From Galeruca laticollis (lineage: Eukaryota > Arthropoda > Insecta > Coleoptera > Chrysomelidae), in contig OY998175.1 of NCBI GenBank assembly GCA_963921935.1, forward strand, positions 290,292,246 to 290,356,245: 64,000 nucleotides of DNA. The letters run 5' to 3'. A program made the position numbers and the translations under genes. Shown here piece after piece: positions 28,173 to 40,804 of the stretch (its first letter is position 1; every line of letters begins with the position of its first letter). The notes under the pieces are model-generated. The model ran no database searches. It saw nothing but the letters and a program-made list of their open reading frames with translations, and was not told where the DNA came from.

Positions 28173-29208
28173 ATGGACGAACAACAATTGTTATCGGTAA
28201 GTACCTATTCCAAAATCATAATTATTAAAACTTAAAACTCATTCAATACTTTAATCGGCTATTATACATTGAAATTCCAGGTGACGGAATTGTACACTAA
28301 CATTATATAATAGGAGTTTTTTCAATTTTTAAAATATTTTAGTTAGTAAGTATATTTTAAAAACGATTCACAATATTTCAAATCCTAGATATGCATTATA
28401 CCCTACAAAAAACTTAATATTGCATTAGGGTAGATATTATTATTAATAATAAAACATGCTCATATGTTGGCAGATATTTGAATCTAGAAGAAAATATTTT
28501 CAATGTTCAAGATGTTTCAGAAGCTACTTACACAAATAAAATAAAAAACAAATAGTTGCTAATTATGTAATGAAAGGGGAGTAACTATTTCAGATAGTCT
28601 GATACAAACATTGCATTAAACAGTACAGAAAATATTGAATCAAGTATCTGTAGTTCTAGTTTTTGAAGTAGTAGTCTTAGCCTTCAATATAGTTTTGCAG
28701 GAATAGAAAATTAGAACATTATTACTAACAATTCTAGTGAACAATAAGAGACTGTTTAACACTTTAAAAACAGAAATTTCTGTTAAAAAGCTCATTACAA
28801 TGGTACCTATTATAATCTAGTTGAAGAATATATAACTTATGATACTGAATGCTCCAGTCAACAAACAGCATCCAATTATTTATTATAGTAGAAACACAGC
28901 TATTGGATACTCAATTGGATACAATTAATTATAAACTCATTTAACTTGATAATGTGATACAGCCATTGGATACTCAATCGGATACAATTGATTATAAACT
29001 CATTTAACTTGATAATGTGTTCATATCTCTTCTTCATAAGTAGTTTTTTTTTAATACAGTGTATCAATAATGCTTAGTTTTCATTAAGTTACAATTCGAC
29101 GATGTTAATATACAATTTGTTCCAGGATGAAAAACAAAATGAGAATAGTATACAGAAAAGAAGTATGAATTTTCATATCACACCTGAGTTTACCTGCCAA
29201 ATGGAGTG
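28173..29208 (+). other. Possible two-exon small ORF
   Basis: ATG at 28173 gives MDEQQLLS, ending exactly at a consensus donor (TCG/GTAAGTACC). About 930 bases on, an acceptor (TTTGTTCCAG/GATGAA) opens a phase-compatible stretch DEKQNENSIQKRSMNFH, ending in TGA near 29208. The predicted peptide has about 35 residues and no known family. The splice sites are good but could be chance. A first exon of a decayed transposase is an alternative. Confidence 0.2.
28897..29022. repeat. 63-bp tandem duplication
   Basis: CAGCTATTGGATACTCAATT and CAGCCATTGGATACTCAATC begin two adjacent, nearly identical units. Confidence 0.85.
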
Positions 29209-29959
29209 AGGCATGTAATAGAAGATAAATCATGAAAGTCACTTCTCGAAATAAAATATGTTATTATTCCTTTGAAGAACCCCTCATGTATCTTATGGAA
29301 AATGGGTCCCAGTCAATTGACTGAAAATCAAGTTTGATGTAGTTTATGATGATAGATCAAAGGTCTCCATGGGTACAATCTGATCTAAAGTAATTGTTTT
29401 ATTAGCTGCTGTTCAGAACACCTTTAAATGTTTCACAGATAAGGATTTTAAAGTGTACGTTCTGGAATGGTTGAGGCATTAAAAACAGCCACTCTTGCGT
29501 GAGAAAAAGTAACCGTAAGTTAACGATAGAATTTTCCTCAGTCAGATTGGATTTCTGTTCGTGTAACGTAATGTTTCATTAAATCTTAATGGTGTAAAAT
29601 TTTTATTAGTTCTAATATAATTAAAAACCTATTCTAATAAATTTTCTGTAAACTTGCTGTAATGTATGTGTATCCGTTAAACTTTATTAATTCAGTTTCA
29701 AAGTATGTTACGTTATGGTAACTACAGATTAATACACCCTTTTTTATTTCTTGCTTTCACTGAATGCGTTCAATAGTTTCCACTTTCCAGACTTGTTATG
29801 TAATATGCTTACACAATTTTATTTTTTTTAGTATGGATTCCTGGACAAGTTATTTTTTCTAATGTTGTATCTGTTTTTTTCATATTTACTGTACTGTTCA
29901 TCAATAGTGAATAAACGTTTTAAATCCTTTATTGCTTTTTTGCTATTTTATTTTAAATG

Positions 29960-30947
29960 TACAGGATGAACAATTAAGAACGACTGTAGGCCACATCTCA
30001 GAAAAGAATCATGGTACAACTTTCAAAAAAATTACCTTTAGGTAAGTGATCCTAAAAAATTGCTGGATAAAATTCTGCAGTCTCTAAAATATCCGCTAGG
30101 GGTGGAATGAACACTCGAAAACATAATACTCTAAAAAAACATACTAAAGGTGTCCTAAAAATACAATTTTTAAAATCTTGATGAGGTTATGAATAAATTT
30201 AATTAAGGAGATTTTTTGCCATTATTCTTCAAATAATGCGTGGGGAAGGTTTAAACTTATGGACAAATGTATAACTTTTTCATTTTTTAACCGATAATAA
30301 TGATTTTAGCTGCATTTAAAAGAGTTATTCTGTTTAATAAGATTGATAACAAAATTAGATAATTTCAAATGTAAATTGAAGCATATTTTTAATTTTTAAA
30401 TCTGATATTGTATCTTATATCTTGGAATAGATTCCTATTTTCTTAACTCCTTTCCATCAGAATTTAAAAAATGCCTCATTACATTTGAAATTTCCGAGAA
30501 AAATGGGAAAATTGTCGACACAGCGTTGAACAAATTATCCAATTTTGGTATTTTTGTTAAGCATATCTTATTAAAGAGGAACTATTTTAAATGACGTCAA
30601 AAACATGGGTATCGATTAAAAAAAAGTGTTATGTTTTGGGTTGAACATTCCCCCACCCCTTACTTGAAGAATAAGGACAGAAAGTCCCTACATTTTTTCC
30701 AAATCTCAACAATACATATATCAAAGATTGTATTTCTAGGATACATTTAGTATGTCTTTTTTAGAGATAATCACAGTATTATCTTTTTAAGTGTTCATTC
30801 CACCCCATAGCAGATATTTAAGGAACTCATAATTATTTTCCAGCGATTTTTCAGGGTCATTTTTCTGAAGGTATTTTTTTAAAGTTGTAGCATGACTATT
30901 TTTTGAAATATGGCCGACAGCCGGCGTTCTTAGTTGTTCACCCGGTA
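29960..30947. mobile_element. Long-TIR MITE, mariner-like ends
   Basis: It begins TACAGGATGAACAATTAAG and ends with the inverted TACCGGGTGAACAACTAAG. The arms stay similar for about 240 bp inward, for example GGGGTGGAATGAACACT and ACATACTAAA. TA ends suggest mobilisation by an IS630/Tc1/mariner transposase. No coding sequence lies in the 988 bp. Confidence 0.7.
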
Positions 30948-31429
30948 TTTGCTGATTAAGCACAGAAACATCTATAGAATAGCATTTAGAATGTTTGAGG
31001 TATATTATTTAGAGGTTTATGTAATGTTCATACAACATCTACGAGAATACACTGTATTGTTTTTGAAATGTCATCATTGATAAGATGTTATTTTATAAAC
31101 ATTGCATTAACATCGACAAGATGTTGAAAGGTATTTCAGAATGTAACAGAAATGTTGTTTTTAGTTCGTTATAAAGTCTTTCTGTCGAGGAAGTTCTAGT
31201 TACATCACAGTAATGTTAAAAGGCGGCGCTTTACCATCGCTGAGAAGTTAAGTTGAAACATGACAAAAGTAAACAGCCACAAGCTGGGCATAAGCGGTTG
31301 TATAGATGTGCATGTGATGGAAACAAGAGGAAAAAAAAGAAGAATATTATTACAATGTGATTTTGAATTAACATAACTGTAATATTTATTTGCATAGTGG
31401 GAAACTTCAGTCTTGTTATGATATACTCT

Positions 31430-32596
31430 GGACATTCTTCTGTTACTCGATTCTCCCTTCGTTTTCTAAACTTCTTTTCCATCTCTTCCCTTATTATTCG
31501 ATTCTGCCTCCGTTTTCTAAACTTCTTTTTCTTCTCTTCCCTTATTACTCGATTCTCCGTTCGATCGCTAAATTTCTTTTTCTTCTTTTCTCTTATTGCC
31601 AGGTTCTCCAATTCAGTTCTTAAATTTTCCTCTAGTTTTATAAGTTTATTTTCTATCTTATTTTTCTCCTCACAAAAACATAGTAATGGCATCTCACTTA
31701 ACATACCCCAGGTTACTAATTTCATCTCCACCATATTCCGAATATTTTTAACCCTACTTCTCACAATTATGATGAATATTTAGGGATGAATATGAATAGA
31801 ATTTCCATCATACCTAATTGCTCCATCAACAAAATCGGCTGAAGGTACTACAACTGCCCTTGAATTCTGTTCTAAACTTCCCCCTATTCTCGTTATTTCC
31901 TCATTTGTATCTTTTTTGGTTAATTTGTTTTGTGACTTCTATTTTCATCTAACTTGGTAGGTTTTCCTCAAGATGTTTTCCCAATTCATGTACTTCTTCA
32001 ACCACACGCTTGTTAATCTCTTCCCTGATTTCAATACCATCCCCTTGTATTTCTGTTCTTAAGTTCCCCTCTTGTACTTTAATGTTTTCTTCAATACTTT
32101 TAGTCTATTCGTGGTGCTCTTCTTGCACCTTTTTCAATTTCCCAATTTCTCCTAGAGTCTTGTCTAATTTCTTATTCATATTATTCGTCTCCCTTATTTT
32201 TTGAAATTTGTTATACAAGTCTCCCCTCATCGTGTCAATCTTTTCATTTATAATAATAAAAGATTCCATTAACCGATCTTCTCTGTTTATTCTTTCCTGT
32301 CTCTATTGTCTCCTATCCTCCTGTTCTTCTTCTGCAACATCTCTCTGATTATTTCTAAGAGTTTGTTCTTGTTCATCTGCTGACAAATCTTCCTCTGATC
32401 GTTTTCTTCTTTGTTTCATATGTTGCACTTGGAAATCGCCTACTCCATATCTCTTTTCTTCTTCCACTTGCACTCCTTTATATTTTTCTTTTTCACCTGT
32501 GGACTCTAACTCCTCACTATGAAATAGATACGTGTCCGGATGTTTTCTCTCATCTCTTTGTAACATGTCGCTGAGACATGTTACTATTTTCATCAA
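31430..32596 (-). pseudogene. Coiled-coil Gag remnant of LTR element 2
   Basis: It starts at 32596. The N-terminal part (VQVEEEKRYGVGDFQVQHM, acidic stretch, EEEQEDRRQ) aligns with element 1 at 666-1313. After a stop at 32303 the same domain continues in changing frames through KLDKTLGEIGKLKKVQEEH and GIEIREEINKRVVEEVHELG, the latter matching element 1 near 600-650. The distal part (31442-31620) is expanded into 17-residue repeats of the NRVIREEKKKKFRKRR type. Many stops make it inactive. Confidence 0.55.
31442..31610 (-). repeat. 51-bp tandem repeat coding for 17-residue units
   Basis: Units begin at the anchor CGATTCT at 31448, 31499 and 31550, with a degenerate fourth near 31599. The period is a multiple of three, so the coiled-coil frame survived expansion. 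Confidence 0.8.
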
Positions 32597-34395
32597 TTAT
32601 TTTGGAGCGTTACTTATTCATCAGTTACTCCCACCTCTAATTCCAAATCCTTTTATTTCGAATATTAGGAACGTATTGCTGATAGCTTTTTACTATCATT
32701 AAATATCTATTCAAAACTATGATTCAAGGAATCGGCTTGTTCATTTCTTCGCTGGAAAGTTACTCAGCATTCTCTGTTAAATATCATTTTGTGTGTGATT
32801 TTTAATTTTCTTCGCTTGTAAGTTAGCTATATATTTTCAAATTGTAATTGTGTGCTCACAAATGATTCTATTTCGATTTTTCTATTCAGTTAAATTATTT
32901 CGTTTTTAAAAAAACAATGTTTTTTTGTTATGGCGTTTTCCTTTTTTTCTTCTCCGGTATTATCTTTCTTTAACAAAAATCTGGTGGCGCCCTAAGTTAT
33001 TTTATGAAGCGAATTTATGACAGATTCTTTATATGGTTATTTTCCACCGATTTAAATTTGCTTTTTCTGATTATTTTGGGGACAGGACGGATAAGAATGA
33101 ACAGTTTTCTGTGGTTTTATTTTGAAAATTATATTCAAATTTTTGAATGTATTGGAGTATAAGCTCCCACCTGTTAATTTTATTCCTCCTTTTCAATTTT
33201 CTACTGTTTCTCCTGTTTTTTTATTTCTTTCCCTACAGCTCTACAGCCTGTACCGACCTTTAAGGACCGCTTTACCTCCACAGACCGACCTCTACGGACC
33301 GTTATATAGCTCTACAGAGTTTCACGGACTCTACAAGATCCACTCAACGGACCACTTCGTTCTGCAGTCCAGACAACCACGATTGAAGACCCCTCAAATA
33401 CTGCTGCGAGGTATACGTTCCGAGTTCTCCCAAGATAAGCCCTCAACTTATTTTTGGTATATATAAAACATTGAGTTGGACATTTTTATTATATAACTGA
33501 TATTTATTCGTATTTGTATTGAGAATATACGATTTATGTAAATTTATTATTTTGTGTCAAATAAATCCTTTTGTCCTGAAATTTTGTTTGTTGATTCACA
33601 TTATCCCAATTGAGGTAATAGAAAATAGTGTAACTAAGGCCGAATTCACTATCTAAGCAGAGTCCCAAGGCCGGGTACTTAGGTGTGTAACATCTTAGTG
33701 CGTCCTTCAATTTATCCAATAACAAAAATTTCCCCCCGTATCTAGTCCTCTCCTCCTCAGAAATTCTTTCAACTCTGTTACCTTCAATTCCCCCAAAGTT
33801 TTACCATCCTTAACCATTTTAATATATTATATAACAGTTTCAATAAAGCCAACTCAAAGTATTAATTTATTCAATTTTATTTTACAAATAAATTATATTA
33901 TTACCTATATTCTTTTGTGTTTTATTATACGTATTTACATGCAGCAGGCTAAGCAAAAAAAAATTAATTGTGAAAAAAAATTCTGAAAATACGTTCTTAA
34001 AAATGAACTTGGCAACGCTGTAAATAATTTCTCAAGAAAGCAAGTGCCGATAGAAGCCCCACGTTGGTTGCGACAATTGAAAATAATTGCCAAATATGTA
34101 TCAGTATTATGACTTTCTTTCTTTTTAACTTATCATTTTCTTAAGGTTATATTCTATTATAATTGGTGAAAAAATTTCGTTTAAATTAATTTATATATAG
34201 ACTCTTCTCAGGGTAGGGTTCCAAAAACTATTTTATAATAATAATTATTCCTAATTTTTTATTTGAATGATTATTATCACTACTTTAACAAAGGTCTTAT
34301 TAGACAAATTATCACACTTTAAATACGCTTAACAAATGTTCAATGTAATTCGCCAAATAATAATTTTCGAGATTTCCATTCACTCCAAACCAATC
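32597..34395. other. Likely LTR/leader region of element 2 and AT-rich flank
   Basis: GGTGGCGCCCTAAG at 32983 lies where a PBS might be, but its orientation is unclear. 33240-33360 is a C-rich run of CTCTACAGxx / ACGGACC repeats. No gene recognised. Confidence 0.25.
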
Positions 34396-34399
34396 TTCA

Positions 34400-34925
34400 G
34401 TTTCAATTTTTACTATTATATTTCCTTAAACACCTTCTTCATAAACCAGCACACTTTTATAACACAAATTTTGTTTATGATTTTGACCAAATATTTTTAT
34501 TACAATCCCTGTTGGGTACTTGTAGAAATTTCAGATAATATTCTCAGTTTTTGATTTCAATATAACTTATAATATATCTTCATTTAACTTCAAAAACTCT
34601 TTTCAATTCTCGACTTCTATCTACTCTACATATTTCTCTTCAGAATTTGTTTACAATTCTCAATTTGATTCTACTATTAATATCTATTTTCAAAACTAGT
34701 ATCAAATTCCCGATTTTAAACTAATTTTCTCTTTAAACTTCAAAACTGACAACCCTCTTCCTTATTGCAAAATCAATAGATTTTTCCCTTCAAATTTTAT
34801 ATCATCTAGACAACCAAATATCCTACTTGATTCCAATTAAAATCATATTATTCATCTCAAATGTCATCTGAAAATCTATGTTCCCTTTCTACATAAGTTT
34901 AAAAAGCCAGGAATAATTAATTTAT
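34400..34925. repeat. Inverted diverged copy of the 13610-13995 repeat
   Basis: CCAAATATCCTACTTGATTC, AATTCTCGACTTC and CACCTTCTTCATAAA are reverse complements of blocks in the first copy. Confidence 0.5.
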
Positions 34926-35253
34926 TTATTGAAACTCAACTACCAAATTTCGCATATTGTATATTTTCAATTAAATCATTCGTTTGTTATATTCATAATT
35001 TTGAGGGCGTTACATATTAATTGCATACAGGGTATCTCATTGATGATATCAATGTTAGTGCCTTATATTATTAGGAAAATTAATTTTCGCAATCATACTT
35101 GTGAAGAAATTCAAACATTCTAGATTTATCGGTGTAGATCACATATAATATGTTTTTCAATAAATAACTTATTTCCAACAACAATTTCAAATACACGACT
35201 AATATTTCTATTACAAACTTGAATTTATATAACTTTTTATTAATAGGAACAAA

Positions 35254-35397
35254 CTAAGCAATTATACAAAAAAATAATTCATTAATCAGCATATCATACT
35301 GTCCACCTAAGGGCAATGGCGTAGGTGACACCTCATCCTTTAGAAGGAAGCTTCTCCTGGAAGCTGAAGATGGACTTCCGTTGCCTGCTGATGACTC
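35254..35397 (-). other. Possible terminal exon or coding remnant
   Basis: A GC-richer patch reads on the minus strand ESSAGNGSPSSASRRSFLL, then KDEVSPTPLPLGGQYDMLIN, then a stop at 35254-35256. The composition is Ser/Pro-rich and unlike the surrounding AT-rich DNA. An in-frame TAA at 35398-35400 bounds it, so an acceptor at AAGAG/TCATCAG/ would be needed. No family recognised. It could be the last exon of a host gene or a relic. Confidence 0.25.
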
Positions 35398-35911
35398 TTA
35401 CTTATCCTTCCTGAATGTTTTCTCTTATTCGTGATTCACAGGAAAGCCAATATCAATGATGCATAAAAGAATAATAGTACAAATATTTGGAATGTGATAA
35501 TTATTGTTTTCCGTGAATATAGGCATTACCAGTTGATTTGGAATATCCTTTATTTCAAAACTTTTCAAATCAATTGTCATTGGAGAGACGTTAGTTTCAA
35601 ATTCAATTAATTTATTTCAAAAGGTTGTTCAAAGGCTTTTTGATAAAATATTAACTCGTAATTTCTAAAGATAATTTTACATACTGAATTTTCCTTTAAA
35701 TAAATGCCTTTAAGAGTTTTCACTTCAGTTTCTTGCCTACATTCTATGAATAACTTTTCTTCGACTGGAAATATTGCCAAAAATTGATTTATATCCGGAA
35801 TAATTTCAATGTGATTCTGTATTATTCCAATTTTTGTATATTAACAATATGTAGAATTTCCTGCTAGCAAAATGTTTTCTTCGCAAACATAATTATTATT
35901 GTCTTGCAAGT

Positions 35912-37100
35912 TGTTCAAGATTGTAAAATCTTGAATTTCATTGTTTACGATACTTTTAAAATATGTAAGATATTTGTATGCTTCCTTTCTTCATTGTATA
36001 TATTTAAGGCCTAAATTCATTTTAGTTAATATCGTTGTAAAAATGTGTTTCAGAATTGATAAGATGTATTATATTGTTGTGAATTCAAAGGATAGTTTCA
36101 TTTTATCTTCAACTTCTGTTAAATACTTTTAAAATATCACGTTTTGCAACAATAATTGTAAATAGTTTTGTTTGGGCATTGAAATAACACATTTTTGAAA
36201 GTCGACATCTTGTCGCATTGTCCTATAGTTAAGGAGTTAGGAAAAGGGCACGTTCCACCCTATTATATATTGTATTGTGAAAACCCTAAATTTAGTGTCA
36301 CTTTTGCATGAATTTTATGGTCGGCGGTCGGAAGATATGAAAGACATTTTTTAACAACCTTTCTGAGTAAAAAGGTTACAATTGCTATTGGAGTATTCAA
36401 TAGAAATTTAACTATCTTGTGGCGGCACCCATAGTTGATTCTTGTCTAGGAACCCGACAAGTCAAATGATACTGGCCAATAGGAAATATTTATTTTCGTT
36501 TGGTCATCCCAATCCACGTGTAAACACGCCCCTCGCAGATTTCTATTTAACACGTCTCACAACGTGAAGAAATCAGTTTCTCACTCATCAGTTCTACACT
36601 TATCGACGCGAGTTTTACACTCATCGAATCGAGCTCAACGCTCAACAACAAAGTTAGTTTTTTACACTTATCGAAGCGAGTTCAATACTCTCGATAACAA
36701 AGTTTCTCATCCATCAGTTCTACACTTATCGACGCGAGTTTTAAACTCATCGAATCAAGCTCAACGCTCAACAACAAAGTTAGTTTTATACACTCATCGA
36801 AGCGAGTTCAATACTCTCGATAGCAAAGTTTTACACTCATCGACGCGAGTTTCACACACTCATCGAATCGAGCTCAACGCTCAATAACAAAGTTAGTTTT
36901 AATATTCATCAAATTGAAACATAAAGTGTCTTCCGATCTGAAACCACCGAAGTTCACCATTCACCACTTTGTACCATTTTGTAAATTTGTATATAATAAA
37001 TTATTAATTTCGACAATAATTTTGTCAAATTAAGATTATTTACCTAGTTGAATGTCTACCTGGCGTTGACGAAGTTCAGCTAGAAATTTAATCAAAAACA
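35912..37100 (+). repeat. Solo LTR, copy A (1189 bp)
   Basis: It runs from TGTTCAAGATTGTAAAATC to AATCAAAAACA, with 5-mers CAAGT (35907-35911) and CAAAT (37101-37105) as a diverged target duplication. It matches copy B (44966-46275) reverse-complemented along its length. It contains a minisatellite (36564-36900) and the conserved block GACAAGTCAAATGATACTGG. No internal element part is attached. Confidence 0.75.
36564..36900 (+). repeat. Minisatellite within LTR copy A
   Basis: Repeated ACTCATCGAATCGAGCTCAA / CGACGCGAGTTTTACACTC / AACAACAAAGTTAGTTTT units. They create an artificial Ser/Arg-rich open frame; I do not treat it as a gene. Confidence 0.85.
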
Positions 37101-39057
37101 CAAATGATTAGTTAGGACATGGAAAATTATTGCCACGCGTGCAAATGTCATTTAGAGGTTTACTGGCATTGTTGGATTTTAGTAAAAATGTTGAATTCGC
37201 TATTAATGTTACGTATTCTGATTAAATTTCAGTAGGTATTGGTCACATATAAAAAAGATTAGATGAAATATCATAATTATTATGTATCGATAAAAAATAT
37301 TGTATTTGATTATATTCTACTCTACAAACTACGTCTATGACGGCTTCAAATTCTGAAGTATTTTAATTCGAAAGGTAATTCTGCGTGATAGATATAATGC
37401 ACTTTTTGCGACTCGGAAAATAAGTCGTGAGATTGTAACCCTGAGGGTCGTTAAGGACCTATTTACGATATTTACGGATTACTGACGAAAGTAAATTTGA
37501 GGGAGATTTCACCTCTCTTTCTGATTGCTTATTTGGTTATGCCTAGTGACTGTCACCACAAACAAAAAAAAAATTATGAATTAAGTACATCCCTTTTTAA
37601 ATTCCTTCGAACGGTCTAAGCTATTTTTCCAAAAGAGCTTGAATCCCCACCTCGGTTTTCAATACGAGGATTCATTTTTAGAAAAGGTCAGAGTGATTTT
37701 AAATGAAAAACCTGAGTTTAACTAATCCATATGTATACATTCCTTTATAAGATAGTCAGAATTTTATAATCAACAAACAAATAAAATTAGCAGAAAAAAT
37801 TAAAGAAAATATAGAAGGTTTACAATTAGCATATTCTCTAATTGGATCAAAAAAGAATCAATTCCAAAAAATCGCTGAAGTTACAATCCCCTTAGTTTTT
37901 AGTACAAGTATAAGCAATGTGAAATTTATGAGAGAACGTGAGAAAACACTTTAAAATATGATTTTTTTTCTCATTAATGACCAAACAATAAAAATTTTTT
38001 TTAGCCTATACGACCGAAATCTAATGGAACTAGTCCACACGGTTACAGTGAAATTTTTTCCACAATATATTGACTACTGAATGAATGAAATAACAGAATA
38101 ATTTAAACTTCCTGGGACTATTTGATCAAATAAAAAAGATTAGTAACAAAAAAATATATATAAAATAAAAAACAGTTTCTTGTGAAGCCGTTACAAACTA
38201 TCGCTTCTTACTGGCCCTCTTGATCTGTAGATCAGTAAATGACCTTTTATGATTTGCGGCGGCAATATTTTGTAATACTTCCCTAAATACTACCCTGACA
38301 AATCTGATTAGTAGTTTAGATGTAGTCGATAGCGAGAAGCAATGTACCGACAGGTTACTAGTTTGGACAATATGACAACTCTCACTCAATCTCTACATGT
38401 CCTGATTCTGCATGTACACCCCTCAAAACTGGTTAGTCTGTTAAATAAACTTTCAAATAACTCACCGGAGACGAATATCTTCCCCTTAGACGTGGAGGCC
38501 CAAAAAAATATACGCGGAACAAACAACAACAAAAAATCACTGTTTCTAGTGATTTTAGCAATATTCACGAAAACTACCCGGGGTGATCAAATCCCCGCGC
38601 CGGCTGAACACGCTCTGTCTCTTTCAATTTCTTTCATTCCCCTCTTCAATAAATTTTTCAGTTACCTGTCGCCTAAACTCCATATGTGGGTCGCTGAATT
38701 TGCGATTTCATACATAAGTTAATGTATTTCCCAATTTTTTGTTTCAAATTATGCTTCTAAAATACAGTTGAAGTAGCTAGCTTACGCTATAACTTCCGAT
38801 AACCTAGTTTGACAAAATTATAAACATTTTTTGTTTAATATAATTTCATAACGAACTAGCTGAGGATATAATATTCCATTTTTTTATATGATACCGGTTG
38901 TCCCAATTCCAATGATTATTATTATATTATTAATTATAATTTATTTATACCCATCATTACAAGATTTTATAATACTCCGATGTTGAGTTCTAAGCTTACA
39001 AACCCGTCACTCTCATGATGGACGAAATTCCATTACAAAAACTATACGCTCGTAGGT
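37101..39057. other. Unassigned AT-rich stretch
   Basis: No gene recognised. 38200-38700 is less AT-rich and has overlapping short frames on both strands, none with a known motif. Confidence 0.3.
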
Positions 39058-39745
39058 GATTTGAGTATCAATTCATTTTAAGCTGTTCTTAAGCGATTTA
39101 GTGTTAGACGGGGAGAACTTAGTACCATTGAATCTGGTAAAGTTACGAATCAATTCGGAGTTTCGAATGAGATTAAATCGTTTTATGAAAAAGTTTCAAA
39201 AGAAAACAGCGACAACTTATCCGTTGAGGGCATAACTTGAAGGTTCATATCGGCCAAGGGTCCACATTTTGGAGGCTCATTGGAAAGTGGTGCCAAGTCG
39301 GTGAAACACCGTCTGCTATGCATAGTCGGAAATACACTGCTCAATTATAAACAATTTCACACAATTATTGCACAAATAGAATTAGTCCTTAATTCCCATC
39401 CTTTATATCCCTTATCCGATGACACAAATGGTCTTTCCCGACTTACACCCTCGCATTTCCTATTGGCGCTTCATTGGAGGCCGTTTGAGAGCCAAATCTA
39501 TTCCTGATATCAGGCTGAACCAATTTCAATTATGTCAGAAACTGATTCAAGAATTTTGGGAAAGATGGTCGAAGGCACATAATTTTTATTTGCAAGACAA
39601 ACTCAAACCCGGTATGCTAGTTTTTATTAAAAAAGATAATATACCACCGCGCCAATAGAAGTTACGCCGTTTAACCGGAGTGTTTCCAGAAAAGGATGGC
39701 ATCGTTCGAGTAGCCTCTATCAAGAGCTTAAGTCCAACTGTCTAG
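39058..39745 (+). pseudogene. BEL/Pao integrase C-terminal remnant
   Basis: It reads AVLKRFSVRRGELSTIESG, FGVSNEIKSFYEKVS, then KGPHFGGSLESGAKSVKH with the catalytic Glu, IAQIELVLNSHPLYPL, and the DUF5641 motifs IQEFWERWSKAHNFYL and KPGMLVFIKKDN, ending SIKSLSPTV-stop. Frameshifts near 39410 and 39657 and several stops show decay. It is a different BEL family from 18651-24984. The LINE begins directly after it. The sequence at 42350-42410 may be the far end of this BEL, which would place the LINE inside it. Confidence 0.75.
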
Positions 39746-39949
39746 TTATATGGACCATATATTCATGAAAGCCAAAAATAATATTACTGAGAACATACTA
39801 CCAATCGTACTCCAAACAAATATAACAGACCACTCAACTACTATCTTACAAGTGATATTTAATAAGGAAGAAGTGACTAAAAAAGACAACATGAATTACG
39901 TTGAAATAGTAAACATAAAAACACTAAATAACAAATAAGAGAACACTCC

Positions 39950-40804
39950 TTGGACCAAAGTATAGAATCAAAAAATCCAGATGTTGCTACTAGCGTATTT
40001 ATAGAAATATTATCCAATGCAATCAAAGAATCCACAGAAAAACGTCAAATAAAAAGAAAACATACAAAAATCGCTCCGTGGATTACTAATGCTTCACTCA
40101 AATCCATAAATACAAAGAACAAACTACATAAAAATGTGACTAAAAATCCTAACGACTTACAATTGAAACTGCAATATAACCACTACAAAAACAAATTGAC
40201 CTCCTTAATTTAGATTACTAAACGAAAATAGTACAATAGACAGATAGAAAACAACAATAAGGATTCTAAAAAATTATGGAATGTAGTGAAAAAAATTAGC
40301 AAAAATAATAAATCACAACGAAACATTGACGCTGTTAAAAATAATACTGGTCAACTTATAACCCTCAAAAAAGATATTACCAATGAATTTAACGGAGTGT
40401 CTGCATCCATTGGAAAAACACTGAAGATAAGCAGAACGCCAACCTATACACCAGCAAATAAATTCGTGTGCAATTCTTTGATTCTTCCTCCAATAGATAC
40501 TAAAGAGCTGCGCAGTATAATTCAGGAACTGAGAATTAAAAAAGTTGCGAGTATAGACAACATCAAATCAAAAACCCTCAAATCAGTTGCAAATCATATT
40601 CTGGAACCCTTAAAAAACAGATGTTTGGAATCAGGAATATGGCCGTCAGACTTAAAAGAGTCACTCATAATCCCGCTATACAAAAAAGGGGACCGAACCA
40701 CAATCACAAATTATCGCCCTATTTCTCTGATAACTCACATCTCCAAAATTTTCGAAAAGGCTTCAAAAAATCGTTTAGATTCTTTCCCGAAGAAAATAAT
40801 ATAA
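39950..40804 (+). CDS. LINE endonuclease-RT linker and RT N-terminal part (broken)
   Basis: Frames at 39950-40213 (APWITNASLKSINTKNKLHK) and 40286-40804 (ELRIKKVASIDNIKSKTLK, WPSDLKESLIIPLYKKGD, NYRPISLITHISKIFEKA) make up the region between endonuclease and RT fingers, including RT motif 1-2. A stop at 40211-40213 and another near 40232 separate them. At about 40740 the frame passes to the 480-codon ORF below through an indel. Confidence 0.75.

Noticed and set aside
31397..31783. 128-codon Phe/Ser-rich plus-strand ORF
   Set aside because: Antisense shadow of the 17-residue charged repeat.
36564..36887. 107-codon Ser/Arg-rich ORF
   Set aside because: It is produced by the minisatellite of solo LTR A; the frame reflects repeat units, not a protein.
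36564..36900. CRISPR-like regular repeats
   Set aside because: The units lack uniform repeats with unique spacers, and the DNA is eukaryotic; it is a minisatellite.
38342..38722. 126-codon plus-strand ORF
   Set aside because: No motif, frames open on both strands, no related copy in the window; not enough to call a gene.
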